From assembly GCF_900155935.1 (NCBI RefSeq), contig NZ_FTLW01000002.1:576893-640892 (forward strand): 64,000 nt of DNA, read 5' to 3'. Below the pieces are notes generated by a model, which was given only the letters and a program-made list of their open reading frames with translations, did no database searches and was not told where the DNA came from. Shown here piece by piece: positions 36,659 through 46,960 of the stretch. The position numbers and the translations under genes were made by a program. Origin of the DNA: Solilutibacter tolerans. Its GTDB lineage: Bacteria; Pseudomonadota; Gammaproteobacteria; Xanthomonadales; Xanthomonadaceae. How positions within the stretch are numbered: position 1 is the stretch's first letter; each line of letters starts with the position of its first letter.

Positions 36659-37792
36659 TTAAGCGGACTTGCGGGCGTAACGACCATGTTCGACCGACAG
36701 GCGGCCTTCGAGTTCCAACGCCAGCAGCATGGGCGAGAGTTGGGCCACCGTCAATCCCGTTCGGATGACCAGGGCATCCATAGGGATTGGGTCATGGCCC
36801 AGGGCATCCCACAACGGGTGGGGGTTGCTTTGAGTCTCGCCAATATCCGCGACCGGGTCAGAAATGGGGGCGTCCAGGCGCCGGCGCAAGGAGTTGACGG
36901 CGCTTTGCAGATGCGGGGCGAGGGCCTCCATGAGGTCGGCGGGGGATTGGGCGAGTTGCGCGCCATCGCGCAGCAGACGATGGCATCCGCGCGCAAGCGG
37001 GTTGTGGATGGAGCCGGGCAGGGCAAACACTTCGCGCCCGGCTTCGGCGGCCATATGCGCGCTGATCAGGGCACCGGACTGCTCTGCGGCCTCTACCACC
37101 AGGGTAGCCAGCGATAAGCCCGCCACCAGCCGGTTGCGCGCCGGAAAGTGTCGTCGCAGCGGCGCGGTTCCCGGCGGATGTTCGCTTACTACCGCGCCGC
37201 ACAGGGTGATCTGGTCGCGTAGACCGGCATGGGAGACCGGATAGGCGCGATCTGGCCCGGTTCCTACGACGGCGATGGTCACGCCGTCCGTAGCCGCCAA
37301 CGCACCCAGGTGCGCGGCCGCATCGATCCCGGCGGCGAGGCCGCTGGTGATGGCAATGCCAGCTTCGGCCAACGCATGGGCAAACAGCCGCGCGTTGTCT
37401 TGGCCGCCATGGGTGGCATTCCGGCTGCCTACGATGGCGACCTGCGGGCGCCACAGACAGGCTGGGTCGCCATCTACATAAAGCGCCAGTGGTGGACTGG
37501 CGATCTGGCGCAATTGCGGTGGGTAATCCGCATCCATCCAGCCGATCAAATGGTGGCCAGGCTCATCCAGCCAGCGCAGTGCGCGTGCTTCGACGTCATC
37601 CGCCGATGCATCCCGGCCGCGCAGGCGATTGATCTGTGTTGCGGTCAGGCCCACATCGCGCCAGGCATTGGCGCCTGCGCCCAGAACGGCAAGCGCATCG
37701 CCACCATGGGCCTCCAGCAAGTGGCGGCGTGGCCCGAGCCGACCACCGGCAAGGCACAGGCGCAACAGGGCATGACGGGGCGAGATCGACAT
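36659..37792 (-). CDS. dprA: DNA-processing protein DprA (Smf)
   Basis: 377-residue single-strand DNA-binding protein that loads RecA on incoming DNA during natural transformation. The Rossmann-like core shows VAIVGSRNATHGG, ITSGLAAGIDAAAHLGAL, VGTGPDRAYP, FPARNRLVAGLSLATLVVEA and SGALISAHMAAEAGREVFAL, all intact. A C-terminal winged-helix domain (about 300-377) is present. Located in the smg-dprA-lysM-def cluster common in gammaproteobacteria. Confidence 0.96.
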   Translation of the reverse strand: MSISPRHALLRLCLAGGRLGPRRHLLEAHGGDALAVLGAGANAWRDVGLTATQINRLRGRDASADDVEARALRWLDEPGHHLIGWMDADYPPQLRQIASPPLALYVDGDPACLWRPQVAIVGSRNATHGGQDNARLFAHALAEAGIAITSGLAAGIDAAAHLGALAATDGVTIAVVGTGPDRAYPVSHAGLRDQITLCGAVVSEHPPGTAPLRRHFPARNRLVAGLSLATLVVEAAEQSGALISAHMAAEAGREVFALPGSIHNPLARGCHRLLRDGAQLAQSPADLMEALAPHLQSAVNSLRRRLDAPISDPVADIGETQSNPHPLWDALGHDPIPMDALVIRTGLTVAQLSPMLLALELEGRLSVEHGRYARKSA

Positions 37793-37810
37793 GCGTCCAG
37801 CATCACCCGC

Positions 37811-37840
37811 AAAAACAAACGGCGCCCTAGGGCGCCGTTG
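37811..37840 (-). terminator. Terminator after lysM-domain gene
   Basis: A perfect palindrome ACGGCGCCC-TA-GGGCGCCGT followed on the minus strand by TTGTTTTTG. It lies 25 nt past the LysM gene stop and separates it from dprA. Confidence 0.85.
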
Positions 37841-37864
37841 CGGGAAGCTGTCAGGAAACCCCGA

Positions 37865-39028
37865 TCAGTACGTTGCGTCCGGGTGCTTGAGCTCGTGACC
37901 GATCCGGGTCGGGCGGATGCTGTCCATCACCAGGCCGTAGCTGACCTTGTCAAAGGTGCGGAACACCATCACGTGGCCCGCGAATTCGTCGGGCAGGCGG
38001 ACCTTGCCATCGGCGCCGACCAGATCGCGGTCGCGCTCAGGGATCTGCACGCGGTCCACGGCGTTGGTGCCGACGCGCCAGATCGAGAACACGGTGCCGT
38101 TGTCGATGCCGTCGCGCGCGCCGACCGACAGCGCCACCACGTCGCGCGGTCCGCCGATATCGTCGCGGTCCGCCACGGCCAGTACCTGCGCCTTCTGGTA
38201 CGGGAACTGCTGCTTGGGCGGATGCGGGTAGAAGGTCAGGTCGTACGGGATGCTTTCGACCGGCACGACCTTGTCGCCGACGCGCACTTCATAGCTCGGG
38301 TCGTCCAGCAGCAGGGTCGCGGCTTCGATGCCGCCGACTTCGCCGCGGGTGATCACGCCCGCATTGACCTTGCGCATCTCGATACCCAGCTTCTCCATGC
38401 GGCCGCCTTCAGCCAACATGATCTCGGTCCAGGTGCGGTCATACGGCGGATCGTTGCGGCGTCCGGCGTAATCCAGCTTGTCGCGGCCGACCAAGGCGCA
38501 GCACGCGCGGCGGCGGCCCATGGTGTAGGTCTGCACCGGGCGCAGGATGGCGAAACGCTGGCCAGCCTGTGCGCTCGCACCCAAGCCGCGGATATACACG
38601 GCCTGACCGCGGATGCTGCGCATGCGGTCCTCTTCCAGCCCAACCACGTAAGGCAGGTTGTCGATGCGATCAAAGATGCGCATGTCCTTCAGGAACGGCT
38701 CGACCTGAGCCAGCGGCACGCCCGGGATCGGGGCACCGGTCATCGGGCCTCGATTGATGTAGGCAAGGCTCAGTACGTCACCCGGATAAATCAGGTGCGG
38801 GTTCTTGACTTGCGGATTGGCCTGCCAGATTTCCGGCCATAACCATGGGCGCTTGAGAAAGCGTCCAGCGATATCCCAAAGCGTGTCGCCCTTCTGCACG
38901 ACGTAGGTGTCGGGGTGACCATCGCGATATTCCTGCGCGATTGCCAGTCCGGCAACAGCCACCAGACCGGCGGCAAGCATGGGTGCCCACATCCACTGCC
39001 GGATGCGCTTGTTTTTGACGGCCATCAT
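37865..39028 (-). CDS. LysM-domain exported protein
   Basis: 387 residues from ATG 39028 (GGGGAAA before it). N-terminal hydrophobic signal/anchor (MLAAGLVAVAGLAIAQ), then a LysM domain directly after (TYVVQKGDTLWDIAGRF, ending HLIYPGDVLSL), which binds peptidoglycan glycan. The remaining 300 residues have a beta-rich family domain found in LysM proteins next to dprA and def in many gammaproteobacteria. No catalytic domain is seen. It is divergent from def. Confidence 0.9.
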   Translation of the reverse strand: MMAVKNKRIRQWMWAPMLAAGLVAVAGLAIAQEYRDGHPDTYVVQKGDTLWDIAGRFLKRPWLWPEIWQANPQVKNPHLIYPGDVLSLAYINRGPMTGAPIPGVPLAQVEPFLKDMRIFDRIDNLPYVVGLEEDRMRSIRGQAVYIRGLGASAQAGQRFAILRPVQTYTMGRRRACCALVGRDKLDYAGRRNDPPYDRTWTEIMLAEGGRMEKLGIEMRKVNAGVITRGEVGGIEAATLLLDDPSYEVRVGDKVVPVESIPYDLTFYPHPPKQQFPYQKAQVLAVADRDDIGGPRDVVALSVGARDGIDNGTVFSIWRVGTNAVDRVQIPERDRDLVGADGKVRLPDEFAGHVMVFRTFDKVSYGLVMDSIRPTRIGHELKHPDATY

Positions 39029-39166
39029 CGTTTCCCCACGGATTTCCCCGTTAGCGGGGCATTTAGACCATATCCGGGCCCGATTCACAAGTATCGCGGT
39101 AGAATTAACGCCTAACCCTGTGACTTATTTGGCTGCATTACTGCAACCAACTTCGGATTTTCGCTC

Positions 39167-39676
39167 ATGGCACTGCTCTCGATCCTCGAATTCCCCGACG
39201 CACGCCTGCGCACCAAGGCGGTGGTGGTCGATGTTGCCAAAATAGGTGACAGCGACTTCCAGCGCCTCCTCGACGACATGTTCGAGACCATGTACGAAGC
39301 CCCCGGTATCGGGCTTGCGGCCAGCCAGGTCGACGTCCACCAGCGCTTCATGGTGATCGATGTCAGCGAAGAGCACGATCAGCCGCTGGTCTTCATCAAC
39401 CCCGAGATCCTGGCCCGCCAGGGTGAGCAGATCTACCAGGAAGGCTGCCTGTCGGTGCCGGGCATCTTTGCCGATGTGGCCCGTGCCGACGTCATCACCG
39501 TGCGCGCTCATGGCCGTGACGGCCAGCCTTTCGAGATGGAGGCCGATGGCTTGCTGGCCGTCTGCATCCAGCACGAGATGGATCATCTCGATGGCAAGCT
39601 CTTCGTCGACTACCTTTCGCCGCTCAAGCGCGAGATGGTGAAGAAGAAGCTCGCCAAGATGCGCAAGGCCGCTTGA
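39167..39676 (+). CDS. def: Peptide deformylase
   Basis: 169-residue metal-dependent enzyme that removes the N-formyl group from nascent proteins. All three motifs are intact: GIGLAASQ (47-54), EGCLSVP with metal-binding Cys94, and QHEMDH with His136/His140 ligands and catalytic Glu137. Begins the operon def-fmt-rsmB (gaps 10 and 3 bp), a classic translation-initiation cluster. Confidence 0.98.
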   Translation: MALLSILEFPDARLRTKAVVVDVAKIGDSDFQRLLDDMFETMYEAPGIGLAASQVDVHQRFMVIDVSEEHDQPLVFINPEILARQGEQIYQEGCLSVPGIFADVARADVITVRAHGRDGQPFEMEADGLLAVCIQHEMDHLDGKLFVDYLSPLKREMVKKKLAKMRKAA

Positions 39677-39686
39677 GGCCGCGCCC

Positions 39687-40598
39687 ATGAGGATCGTCTT
39701 TGCCGGCACGCCCGGTTTCGCGGTGCCGTCCCTGCATGCCGCCATGGGCAAGGGTGATGTCGTCGCCGTGTATACCCAGCCAGACCGCCCCGCCGGGCGC
39801 GGACGTGGCCTGCAGCCCTCGATGGTGAAACAGGCCGCGCTCGAAGCCGGCATCGAAGTGCGCCAGCCGGAGTCGCTGCGCACGGTCGAAGCGCGCAAGG
39901 CGCTGCGTGAACTGCAGCCCGACGTGATGATTGTGGTCGCGTACGGGCTCATCCTGCCGCAGTCCATCCTGGACATCCCGGTCCACGGCTGCTGGAACGT
40001 GCATGCCTCGCTGCTGCCGCGCTGGCGTGGCGCGGCGCCGGTGCAGCGCGCGATCGAAGCCGGTGATACCGAAACCGGTGTTTGCCTGATGCGGATGGAC
40101 AAGGGCCTGGATACCGGGCCGGTCTACCTGCGTTCGTCCGTGGCGATTGGGCCCAATGAAACGGGCGGCGAACTCACCGAGCGCTTGTCCGGGCTGGGTG
40201 CGCAAGTCTTGGGCGACGGTTTGGGCCTGCTCCGCATCGGTTTGTTGCCGAGTGCACATGCGCAGGCGACCGAAGGCGTCACCTACGCGCACAAGCTGGA
40301 AAAACACGAGGCCAAGCTGGACTGGTCGGAGACGGCCGCGGCGCTCGCCAACAAGGTGCGCGCGTTCAATCCCTGGCCGATCGCCGAGGCGATGCTCGAT
40401 GGCGAGCGCGTGCGCATCCATGGCGCCATCGCGGTGCCGGGCGGGGAAGGCGTGACGCCGGGCAGCATCGTCGGTGCAGGGCGCGAAGGGCTGGATGTTG
40501 CGACCGGCCATGGCCTGCTGCGCATCCGCGTACTGCAACGCGAAGGCGGCAAGGCCATCACCGCCGCCGATTACGTCAACGCGCGCCGCGCCCACTAA
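39687..40598 (+). CDS. fmt: Methionyl-tRNA formyltransferase
   Basis: 303 residues. Transfers a formyl group from 10-formyl-THF to initiator Met-tRNA. The formyltransferase domain shows [23 protein letters not shown], the catalytic Asn-His pair in [17 protein letters not shown], and [12 protein letters not shown]-terminal OB-like tRNA-binding domain starts near residue 205. Lies 10 bp after def in one operon. Confidence 0.98.
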   Translation: MRIVFAGTPGFAVPSLHAAMGKGDVVAVYTQPDRPAGRGRGLQPSMVKQAALEAGIEVRQPESLRTVEARKALRELQPDVMIVVAYGLILPQSILDIPVHGCWNVHASLLPRWRGAAPVQRAIEAGDTETGVCLMRMDKGLDTGPVYLRSSVAIGPNETGGELTERLSGLGAQVLGDGLGLLRIGLLPSAHAQATEGVTYAHKLEKHEAKLDWSETAAALANKVRAFNPWPIAEAMLDGERVRIHGAIAVPGGEGVTPGSIVGAGREGLDVATGHGLLRIRVLQREGGKAITAADYVNARRAH

Positions 40599-40601
40599 GC
40601 C

Positions 40602-41891
40602 ATGAGCGGCGCCAACACCCGCGTCATCGCCGCCCACGTGCTGGATGCGGTGTTGCATCGTGGCCGTTCGCTGAAAGCCGAACTCGGCAGTGCCTTGCCG
40701 AAGCTGCCAGATCCGCGCGATCGCGCTTTGGTCGAAGCCGCGGTGATGGCGGCGCTGCGCGAGCATGGCCGTTACGCCGACACGTTGGCGCAGTGGATGT
40801 CGCGTCCGCCCGGCGCGCGCGATGGCCTGCTGCGCAGCCTGATCTATATCGGTTTGGCGCAGCTCGATGCAATGAAACTGCCGGCGCATGCCGCGGTCGA
40901 TGCGACGGTCGAAGCCGCGCGCCTGTCTGGCCGTGCGCATCAGGCAGGTTTGGTCAATGCACTGTTGCGACGCGCACTGCGCGAGCCGCTACCGCCAGCG
41001 CGCGTGGATGCTGCATGGCCGGAATGGTTGGCGAATCGCATCCGCGCGGCATGGCCCGATGATGCCGACAAAATCTTCGCTACCAGCAGCGAACCGCCGC
41101 CGATGTGGCTGCGCGTGAATCGCCAACGCATCCCGCGCGCCCTGTACGCCGAGCGGCTGGCCGAAGTCGGCATCGACCACCATCTCTCCGATGTGCTGGA
41201 GGATGCGATTCGTCTCGACACGCCGATCCCCGTGACTGCGTTGCCCGGTTTCGAGGAAGGGCAGGTGTCCGTGCAGGACGGCAGCGCGCAGCGCCTGGTC
41301 GATGCGCTCGAAGGCTTGCCTGCGGATGCGAAGGTGCTGGACGCCTGCGCCGCGCCCGGCGGCAAGGCCGCACACATTGCCGAACGTCATCCCGATACGC
41401 GTCAGCTGGCGATTGATGTCGATGAACGCCGCGTGCGTCGCATGCAGGAAGGTTTCGCGCGCTTGGGCCTTGATATCGCCACGGGCGTGGCCGATGCGAC
41501 ATCACCCAAGAGCATTCCGGCCGAAGGCGGCTTCGATGCCATCGTGATCGACGCACCCTGCAGCGCGACCGGCATTGTGCGTCGTCAGCCCGACATCCTG
41601 CTGCACCGTCGTGCGGACGATGTCGATGCCCTCATCGGCCTGCAGATTCGTTTGCTGGAAGCGAGCTGGTCGATGCTGAAACCCGGCGGCACGCTGCTGT
41701 ACGCGACCTGCTCGATCCTGCCGGAAGAGAACACCCGCAACGTGGCGGATTTCATCGCCCGCCATGCCGATGCCCGCCTGCAGCCGCTGGATGCACGCTT
41801 TGGCCGCGATACCGGTCACGGCCACCAGCGCCTGCCGGGCGAGGACGGCACGGACGGCTTCTTCTACGCGCGTATCGACAAGCAAGCCTGA
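40602..41891 (+). CDS. rsmB: 16S rRNA m5C967 methyltransferase
   Basis: 429 residues: N-terminal NusB-like RNA-binding domain (about 1-140) and C-terminal SAM-dependent methyltransferase. SAM motif LDACAAPGGKAAH; catalytic motifs DAPCSATGIVRR and LYATCSILPEEN carry the two conserved cysteines (release and nucleophile). Follows fmt by 3 bp. Methylates C967 of 16S rRNA near the P site, fitting the translation operon. Confidence 0.97.
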   Translation: MSGANTRVIAAHVLDAVLHRGRSLKAELGSALPKLPDPRDRALVEAAVMAALREHGRYADTLAQWMSRPPGARDGLLRSLIYIGLAQLDAMKLPAHAAVDATVEAARLSGRAHQAGLVNALLRRALREPLPPARVDAAWPEWLANRIRAAWPDDADKIFATSSEPPPMWLRVNRQRIPRALYAERLAEVGIDHHLSDVLEDAIRLDTPIPVTALPGFEEGQVSVQDGSAQRLVDALEGLPADAKVLDACAAPGGKAAHIAERHPDTRQLAIDVDERRVRRMQEGFARLGLDIATGVADATSPKSIPAEGGFDAIVIDAPCSATGIVRRQPDILLHRRADDVDALIGLQIRLLEASWSMLKPGGTLLYATCSILPEENTRNVADFIARHADARLQPLDARFGRDTGHGHQRLPGEDGTDGFFYARIDKQA

Positions 41892-41913
41892 GTGCTCCGC
41901 TATCCTGCGCGGC

Positions 41914-43608
41914 ATGATTGATTCCGATGCCCGCCGCGAACGCCTTTTCTTCTGGCTGACCGCCATCGTCCTGCTGTTCGCGGGCCTTGGCCTGCGTGAT
42001 CCATGGCCAGCGGACGAACCGCGGTTTGCCCTGGTCGCGAGGCAGATGGTCGAGAGCGGGCAATGGCTGTTCCCGATGCGCGGCGACGAGCTGTATCCGG
42101 ACAAGCCGCCGCTCTTGATGTGGCTGCAGGCGATCTTCTATTCGCTCACCGGGTCGCTGCGTTTGTCCTTCCTGCTGCCGACCTTGCTCGCATCGCTCGG
42201 CACGTTGGCACTGGTGCGCGATCTGGGTCGCCGCTTGTGGAACCCGCAGGCCGGCGCGTATGCCGCATGGGCGTTGCTCTTCGCCTTCCAGTTCACCTTT
42301 CAGGCCAAACGCGCGCAGATCGATCCGCTGGTGGTCTTCTGCATCACGCTGTCGGTGTACGGCATCCTGCGCCACCTGTTGCGCGGCCCGGATCTCAAGT
42401 GGTGGTTGATTGGCTGGTGCGCGGCGGGCCTTGGCGTGATCAGCAAGGGCGTGGGTGTGGTGGCGCTGCTGGTGCTGATTCCGGCCGCGTTCGCCTGGTG
42501 GCGGGCATGGCTGGGGATCGGGCGTGTGCGCGGCGTCGCGTGGCTTGGCGGCATCGGCATGTTGCTGCTGCCGATCCTGCTCTGGCTCATCCCGATGCTG
42601 CTCAGCGTCAAGGCCAGCGGTGACCCTGCCTTGCAAGGCTATGCCGACAACATCCTGCTCAAGCAAACCGCCGAGCGTTACGCGAAGGCCTGGCATCACC
42701 ATCAGCCGTGGTGGTATTTCCTGATGGTGATGGCGACACAATGGGTGCCTGCGGTCGCGGCCGTACCCTTCATTGCGCCGCGTTGGCGCGATGCATTGAA
42801 GGCGCGCGATTCTCGCGTCTTGCTCTTGCTCGGTTGGGTGGCGTGCGTGCTGCTGTTCTTCTCGCTCTCCAGCGGCAAGCGCGAGGTCTACATCCTGCCT
42901 GCATTGCCGATGCTGTGCGTGGCGATGGGGCCGTGGTTGGCCGATGTCGTATCACGCCGCGGCGTGCGCATCGGCGCGTTCATTGCTGCGGTGTTGTTCG
43001 CGGGCGTGCTGCTCGGCGCAGGGCTGGCGGCGGCGCTCGGCCATCCTGGCTTCGAGGATCGCCTTGCTTCGATTCGCGGCACGGTCGATGGCGATGCACT
43101 CGGCTGGATGCTGGCCGCCATTGGCGGCGCGGGCTTGATCGCCGCGCTCATCCTGCGTCCCAGGCGCGGCGTCGCGGCGCTGTATGCGGTGCTGGCCGCG
43201 CTGTGGCTGGGCTACAGCTTCATCGGCTATCCGCTGCTCAACGATGCCAGTTCATCGCGGGGCCTGATGCGCGCGGTGGGCGCGAAGATCGGGCCGGAGG
43301 CCGAGCTGGCGCTGGTCGCCTGGAAGGAGCAAAACCTCTTGATGGCCGACCGCCCTGCGCGCACCTTTGGCTTCAAGCGCGATTTCGCCCTGCAACTGGC
43401 CGATGCGCGAGATTGGCAGCGCGAAGCCCCCGCCACGCGCTGGATACTGCTGCACGACATCGCATTGGATGAGTGCATCGATCAAGCCCGCGCGGTGGAC
43501 ATGGGCATCTACAACCGGCGTCGCTGGCTGCTCTTGCCGGCGGCGGCGATGCGCGCGGGCTGCACGCCCACGCCGCATTCAACGCCCGAGGCCGAGCTCG
43601 CGGAGTAG
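41914..43608 (+). CDS. Membrane glycosyltransferase, GT83/ArnT-like
   Basis: 564 residues from ATG 41914. About twelve membrane segments and the N-terminal periplasmic-loop signature GLRDPWPADEPRFALVA with the catalytic-type Asp-Glu pair, followed by DELYPDKPPLLMW, as in ArnT and related undecaprenyl-phosphate-sugar transferases. ArnT adds aminoarabinose to lipid A, but no aminoarabinose biosynthetic genes are seen, so the donor sugar is unknown. It ends in a 30-bp overlap with the converging GT2 gene. A TATCCT hexamer seven bases before the ATG and the lack of a ribosome site suggest a leaderless mRNA. Confidence 0.88.
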   Translation: MIDSDARRERLFFWLTAIVLLFAGLGLRDPWPADEPRFALVARQMVESGQWLFPMRGDELYPDKPPLLMWLQAIFYSLTGSLRLSFLLPTLLASLGTLALVRDLGRRLWNPQAGAYAAWALLFAFQFTFQAKRAQIDPLVVFCITLSVYGILRHLLRGPDLKWWLIGWCAAGLGVISKGVGVVALLVLIPAAFAWWRAWLGIGRVRGVAWLGGIGMLLLPILLWLIPMLLSVKASGDPALQGYADNILLKQTAERYAKAWHHHQPWWYFLMVMATQWVPAVAAVPFIAPRWRDALKARDSRVLLLLGWVACVLLFFSLSSGKREVYILPALPMLCVAMGPWLADVVSRRGVRIGAFIAAVLFAGVLLGAGLAAALGHPGFEDRLASIRGTVDGDALGWMLAAIGGAGLIAALILRPRRGVAALYAVLAALWLGYSFIGYPLLNDASSSRGLMRAVGAKIGPEAELALVAWKEQNLLMADRPARTFGFKRDFALQLADARDWQREAPATRWILLHDIALDECIDQARAVDMGIYNRRRWLLLPAAAMRAGCTPTPHSTPEAELAE

Positions 43609-44361
43609 CCGGTACTTCAGCGCGACGTAGCGCATGTGCTCGCGGTGGAAGGCGATGCCGGCTTTTCCATCCAGCACGCCGCCCTGCAGGATCAGGTTCT
43701 TCAGCGCATAGGCCGATGCCGCCAGCAGCCCGCGCCCGGGCCATGCCGTCTTGCCTCGCGCCGCGCGTTCCTTCGCCCATAGCGCCGCGTACTTGGCCAG
43801 TTTGTCGCGATATTCCAGCGTGTTGCGTGCGGTGTCGTGCTCCAACTCGATGTCCGAACGCTTCACCGTGCGGCCTTGGGTATCCAGGTATTCGTGCACC
43901 GGAATGTCGGCGTGGCGTAAATCGCTGCGAAACAACCGTTCAATCGCCTCGCGCGAAAAACTGCCGTGTCGCATTGGCGTGCCCAGCCAATGCGTGCGGC
44001 GCAGTAGCAGCCACACGTCCGATTGTTCGATGTCGCCGGCAAACAGCGCGCGCAACGCTTCCTGCGCGGAGGGCGTTAGCCACTCGTCGGCATCCAGCAG
44101 GATCACCCACGGTTGCGACGCCATCGTGATCGCCGCGTTCTTCTGTCGCGCGAAACCGTCCCAGTCCCGATGCTCCACCCGTGCGCCGAGTCCGCGTGCG
44201 ACCGCGACGGTGTCGTCGGTAGAGCCGGAGTCCAGCACGATCACCTCGCGACACACCGGCATCAGGGATGCGACGCAGCGGCCGATGCGGTCGCCCTCGT
44301 TCTTGGCCACCACCACGCCTGTGAGCGGCGGTTTTTGTGCGATGTCGTCGGCGGGATTCAT
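43579..44361 (-). CDS. GT2-family glycosyltransferase, LPS-core type (WaaE/KdtX-like)
   Basis: 260 residues. The GT-A fold is seen from GVVVAKNEGDRIGRCVASL through the DxD-type DADEWL, with the WaaE/KdtX-like segments EVIVLDSGSTDDTVAVA and HREHMRYVALKYRLLRE. Relatives transfer beta-linked glucose or similar sugars to the LPS inner core. ATG 44361 is used; an ATG at 44394 would extend across the neighbouring start. Divergent from the GT4 gene (31-bp gap) and overlaps the GT83-like gene at the 3' end. Confidence 0.9.
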   Translation of the reverse strand: MNPADDIAQKPPLTGVVVAKNEGDRIGRCVASLMPVCREVIVLDSGSTDDTVAVARGLGARVEHRDWDGFARQKNAAITMASQPWVILLDADEWLTPSAQEALRALFAGDIEQSDVWLLLRRTHWLGTPMRHGSFSREAIERLFRSDLRHADIPVHEYLDTQGRTVKRSDIELEHDTARNTLEYRDKLAKYAALWAKERAARGKTAWPGRGLLAASAYALKNLILQGGVLDGKAGIAFHREHMRYVALKYRLLRELGLGR

Positions 44362-44392
44362 CGCGCCGAGTATGTCATGCGACACTTTCGGC

Positions 44393-45424
44393 ATGACCAC
44401 CGATGCACCGCTTTCCATCGCCCACCTGCTGCTGACGCGGCGCTTTGCCGGCACCGAGCGTCACGCAGTGGAACTAGCCAACGCACAAGCCGCGCAGGGG
44501 CACGATGTCACCCTCATCCTGCGCAAGGCGGGCGCGGAAGATCGCCCGGATGCCATCGCCCATCGCGTGTCGAAGGATGTCCGCGTGATCGTGGTTGGCG
44601 ACCTGCTGTCGCCATGGCAGGCGCGTCGCGCGTTGAAGAAATTGAAGCCCGACATCGCCCATGCGCATTTGTCCGGTGGCGCACGCGCGTTGAAAGGATG
44701 GCGTCGTACCCACACCCCACGCATCGCCACCTTGCACATCCGCTACAAGCCGCAACAGCACGACGAGTTGGATGGGCTGATCGCCATCGCGCCCTGGCAG
44801 TTCGACGACATGCCGCCGCGCCTGCGTGCGAAGAGTGTGCAGATCGACAACTGGACAGTCCCGCGCGAGGCGTCTGCTGATGCACGCATGCGGTTGCGCA
44901 AGGAATTTGGCATCGCGCAGGACGCCTTCGTCTTCGGCGCGCTGGGTCGTGCCGAATCAAGCAAAGGGCTCGATGTGCTGGTCGATGCATGGAAACGTGC
45001 AGCTTTGCCTGCCGATGCGCGGCTGGTGATTGTCGGGCAGGGTGGCGCATGGGATGCCGTGCGGGCGCAAGCAGCAGATGATGTCGTCATGCCAGGTTTC
45101 ACAGACGTGCCACGCGATTGGCTTGAAGCATTCGATGTGTTCGTGACGGCGGCACGCAGCGAACCGTTCGGCTTGGTATTGCTCGAAGCTATGGGTGCGC
45201 GCTTGCCCATACTTGCCTCGGCCAGTGAAGGTGCAACGCATCTGCGCGATGTGATCGAAACGCCGCTCGTGCCGGTGGGGGATGCCGATACGCTGGCGGC
45301 GTCGCTACGACAAATGTACGGTGCGCGACCTGTGCGGCGTGACTATCCGATGCAACGATTCAATATCGATGACAAGTTGGCCGAGGTAGAAGCCTTCTAC
45401 CGAGCACGCATCACGCGTGGCTGA
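44393..45424 (+). CDS. GT4-family glycosyltransferase
   Basis: 343-residue GT-B enzyme. N-terminal acceptor half (HLLLTRRFAGTERHAVELAN), C-terminal nucleotide-sugar half with FGALGRAESSKGLDVLVDAW and the E-x7-E signature EPFGLVLLEAMG. Probably adds a sugar to the LPS core, given the neighbouring GT2, GT83-like and acyltransferase genes. Starts at ATG 44393, divergent from the GT2 gene; ends 3 bp before the converging PH-domain gene. Confidence 0.9.
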   Translation: MTTDAPLSIAHLLLTRRFAGTERHAVELANAQAAQGHDVTLILRKAGAEDRPDAIAHRVSKDVRVIVVGDLLSPWQARRALKKLKPDIAHAHLSGGARALKGWRRTHTPRIATLHIRYKPQQHDELDGLIAIAPWQFDDMPPRLRAKSVQIDNWTVPREASADARMRLRKEFGIAQDAFVFGALGRAESSKGLDVLVDAWKRAALPADARLVIVGQGGAWDAVRAQAADDVVMPGFTDVPRDWLEAFDVFVTAARSEPFGLVLLEAMGARLPILASASEGATHLRDVIETPLVPVGDADTLAASLRQMYGARPVRRDYPMQRFNIDDKLAEVEAFYRARITRG

Positions 45425-45427
45425 GCC

Positions 45428-46960
45428 TCACCAACGCAACGCACTACGCGCCAGCCGTTTCGACAACGCGCGTTGCAACGTCTCTGCGGCTTCCGGAGTG
45501 AGGTAAGCGATCTGCATCGTCGGCGAAATCGCATTTGCACCCGCCGTGTCCAGCGTCATCCCGCGCATCCCAAACAGCTTGTCCAGTGGTGAGCGTGACA
45601 CTTGCAGCGCTTGCAGCTTGTCCACTTCGGCAAAACGCCATTGGCGTGACCACCAACCGCGACGTACCGCCACCAAGCGGCCATCCAGACTCCAACCGGC
45701 CTTGGTTGCAGCTTTCCACGCGAGCAATGCAGACCACGGAAGCCACAACAGCAACAACGCGCCCCATGCACCAAAGCGCCAGATTAATGCGGCCGTGACG
45801 GGCAGCACCCACAACACATCCCCAAGCCAGATGCGTAACCAGGCGCGGCGATGCAAAGGTTGCCAGTCTGCAGGCGGCCACTGCGCACCGGGCAGGAAGT
45901 GGCGAATCAAGTCATCGCAGACTTCCGGTTTGGCGATCGGTGCCAACTCGCGCAGGCCGCGTCCGCCTTGTTGGCCGCTGCTTTGGCTGGCCGCACTGTC
46001 GATGGACAAGGCGCGGCGCTTGAACAAACGATGCAATACGCTCTCGCGTAACGTCCATGCCTGAATGCGTCGCTTCGGTGCGCTGGTGCGTATGCGTGTC
46101 AGCAAGCCACGCACCACGGTCAGCCGACGACCGGTCTCCGACAAGGTGAAGCCGTGGTACTGCAGCAGCGATGCCAATACCGACAGCGCACGCAGCAGCA
46201 CCACGAACACCGCCAGCAAGGACAGTGCACCGATGCTGTAATCCACCCAGCCAAAGTGATGGCTTTCGGCGTAGCCGGCACCGGCTTTCACCCAGCGCTC
46301 GCTGAAATTGGCGAAGAAGCGTGGCGAAATTTGCGACATCGCGGCAAAACCGCCAGCGACCAGTACCAGGCCGCGATTGGATATCAAGCCGTGGCGTATC
46401 ACTTCGCTGGTGGGCAATGAAAGCAGGATGGTCGATGCTGGCTCGGCATGTGCATCGTCGCCCGTCAGCGGAGCCGCTTCGCCACCTCGTTCGCGCACCA
46501 ATTTTTCCAGTGCGATGGCCTGGTCGTAGCGCAGCACGCGCATCTCGGCTTCGGGTTTCATCCCGCCGGCCGATTCCAGTCGTACCTCCGCAACATTGAA
46601 GATGCGATGCAGTACCGTCTGGTGCAGCGCCACGTTGTGGATGCGTGCGTAGGCAATCTGACGCAGTTTGCGTTCCAACAAGCCGCTGCGGATCTCGATG
46701 CGGTCAGGTAGCAAGCGATAGCGATAGGTGAAGTATTGCCAGATCGATGCCAACGCCAACACGCCCACGCCAATCAGCGGCCATAGCTCGTTGCGATCGC
46801 CGCGCCCGGCAAACAGCAACACCAGGAGCGGCAGTATGAATTGCTTCATGTGCTGCAGGGTCACGAACAACCACGACCATGCGTGCAGTCGATGCTCTTC
46901 GCCGTCGATCTGCAGCGGCGATACGGGCGGCACCGGTGGTGCGACGATGTCAGTCGTCAT
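45428..46960 (-). CDS. Large bacterial PH-domain membrane protein (YdbT type)
   Basis: 510 residues with three bPH2-type domains separated by paired membrane helices: first near residues 85-170 (YRYRLLPDRIEIRSGLLERK, RIHNVALHQTVLHR), second near 270-335, third near 410-505 (LVAVRRGWWSRQWRFAEVDK, LQVSRSPLDKLFGMR). This is the layout of YdbT, which pairs with YdbS. Starts inside the last codons of the smaller PH protein gene (11-bp overlap), so the two are co-translated. Function unknown, presumed membrane lipid- or protein-binding. Confidence 0.88.
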   Translation of the reverse strand: MTTDIVAPPVPPVSPLQIDGEEHRLHAWSWLFVTLQHMKQFILPLLVLLFAGRGDRNELWPLIGVGVLALASIWQYFTYRYRLLPDRIEIRSGLLERKLRQIAYARIHNVALHQTVLHRIFNVAEVRLESAGGMKPEAEMRVLRYDQAIALEKLVRERGGEAAPLTGDDAHAEPASTILLSLPTSEVIRHGLISNRGLVLVAGGFAAMSQISPRFFANFSERWVKAGAGYAESHHFGWVDYSIGALSLLAVFVVLLRALSVLASLLQYHGFTLSETGRRLTVVRGLLTRIRTSAPKRRIQAWTLRESVLHRLFKRRALSIDSAASQSSGQQGGRGLRELAPIAKPEVCDDLIRHFLPGAQWPPADWQPLHRRAWLRIWLGDVLWVLPVTAALIWRFGAWGALLLLWLPWSALLAWKAATKAGWSLDGRLVAVRRGWWSRQWRFAEVDKLQALQVSRSPLDKLFGMRGMTLDTAGANAISPTMQIAYLTPEAAETLQRALSKRLARSALRW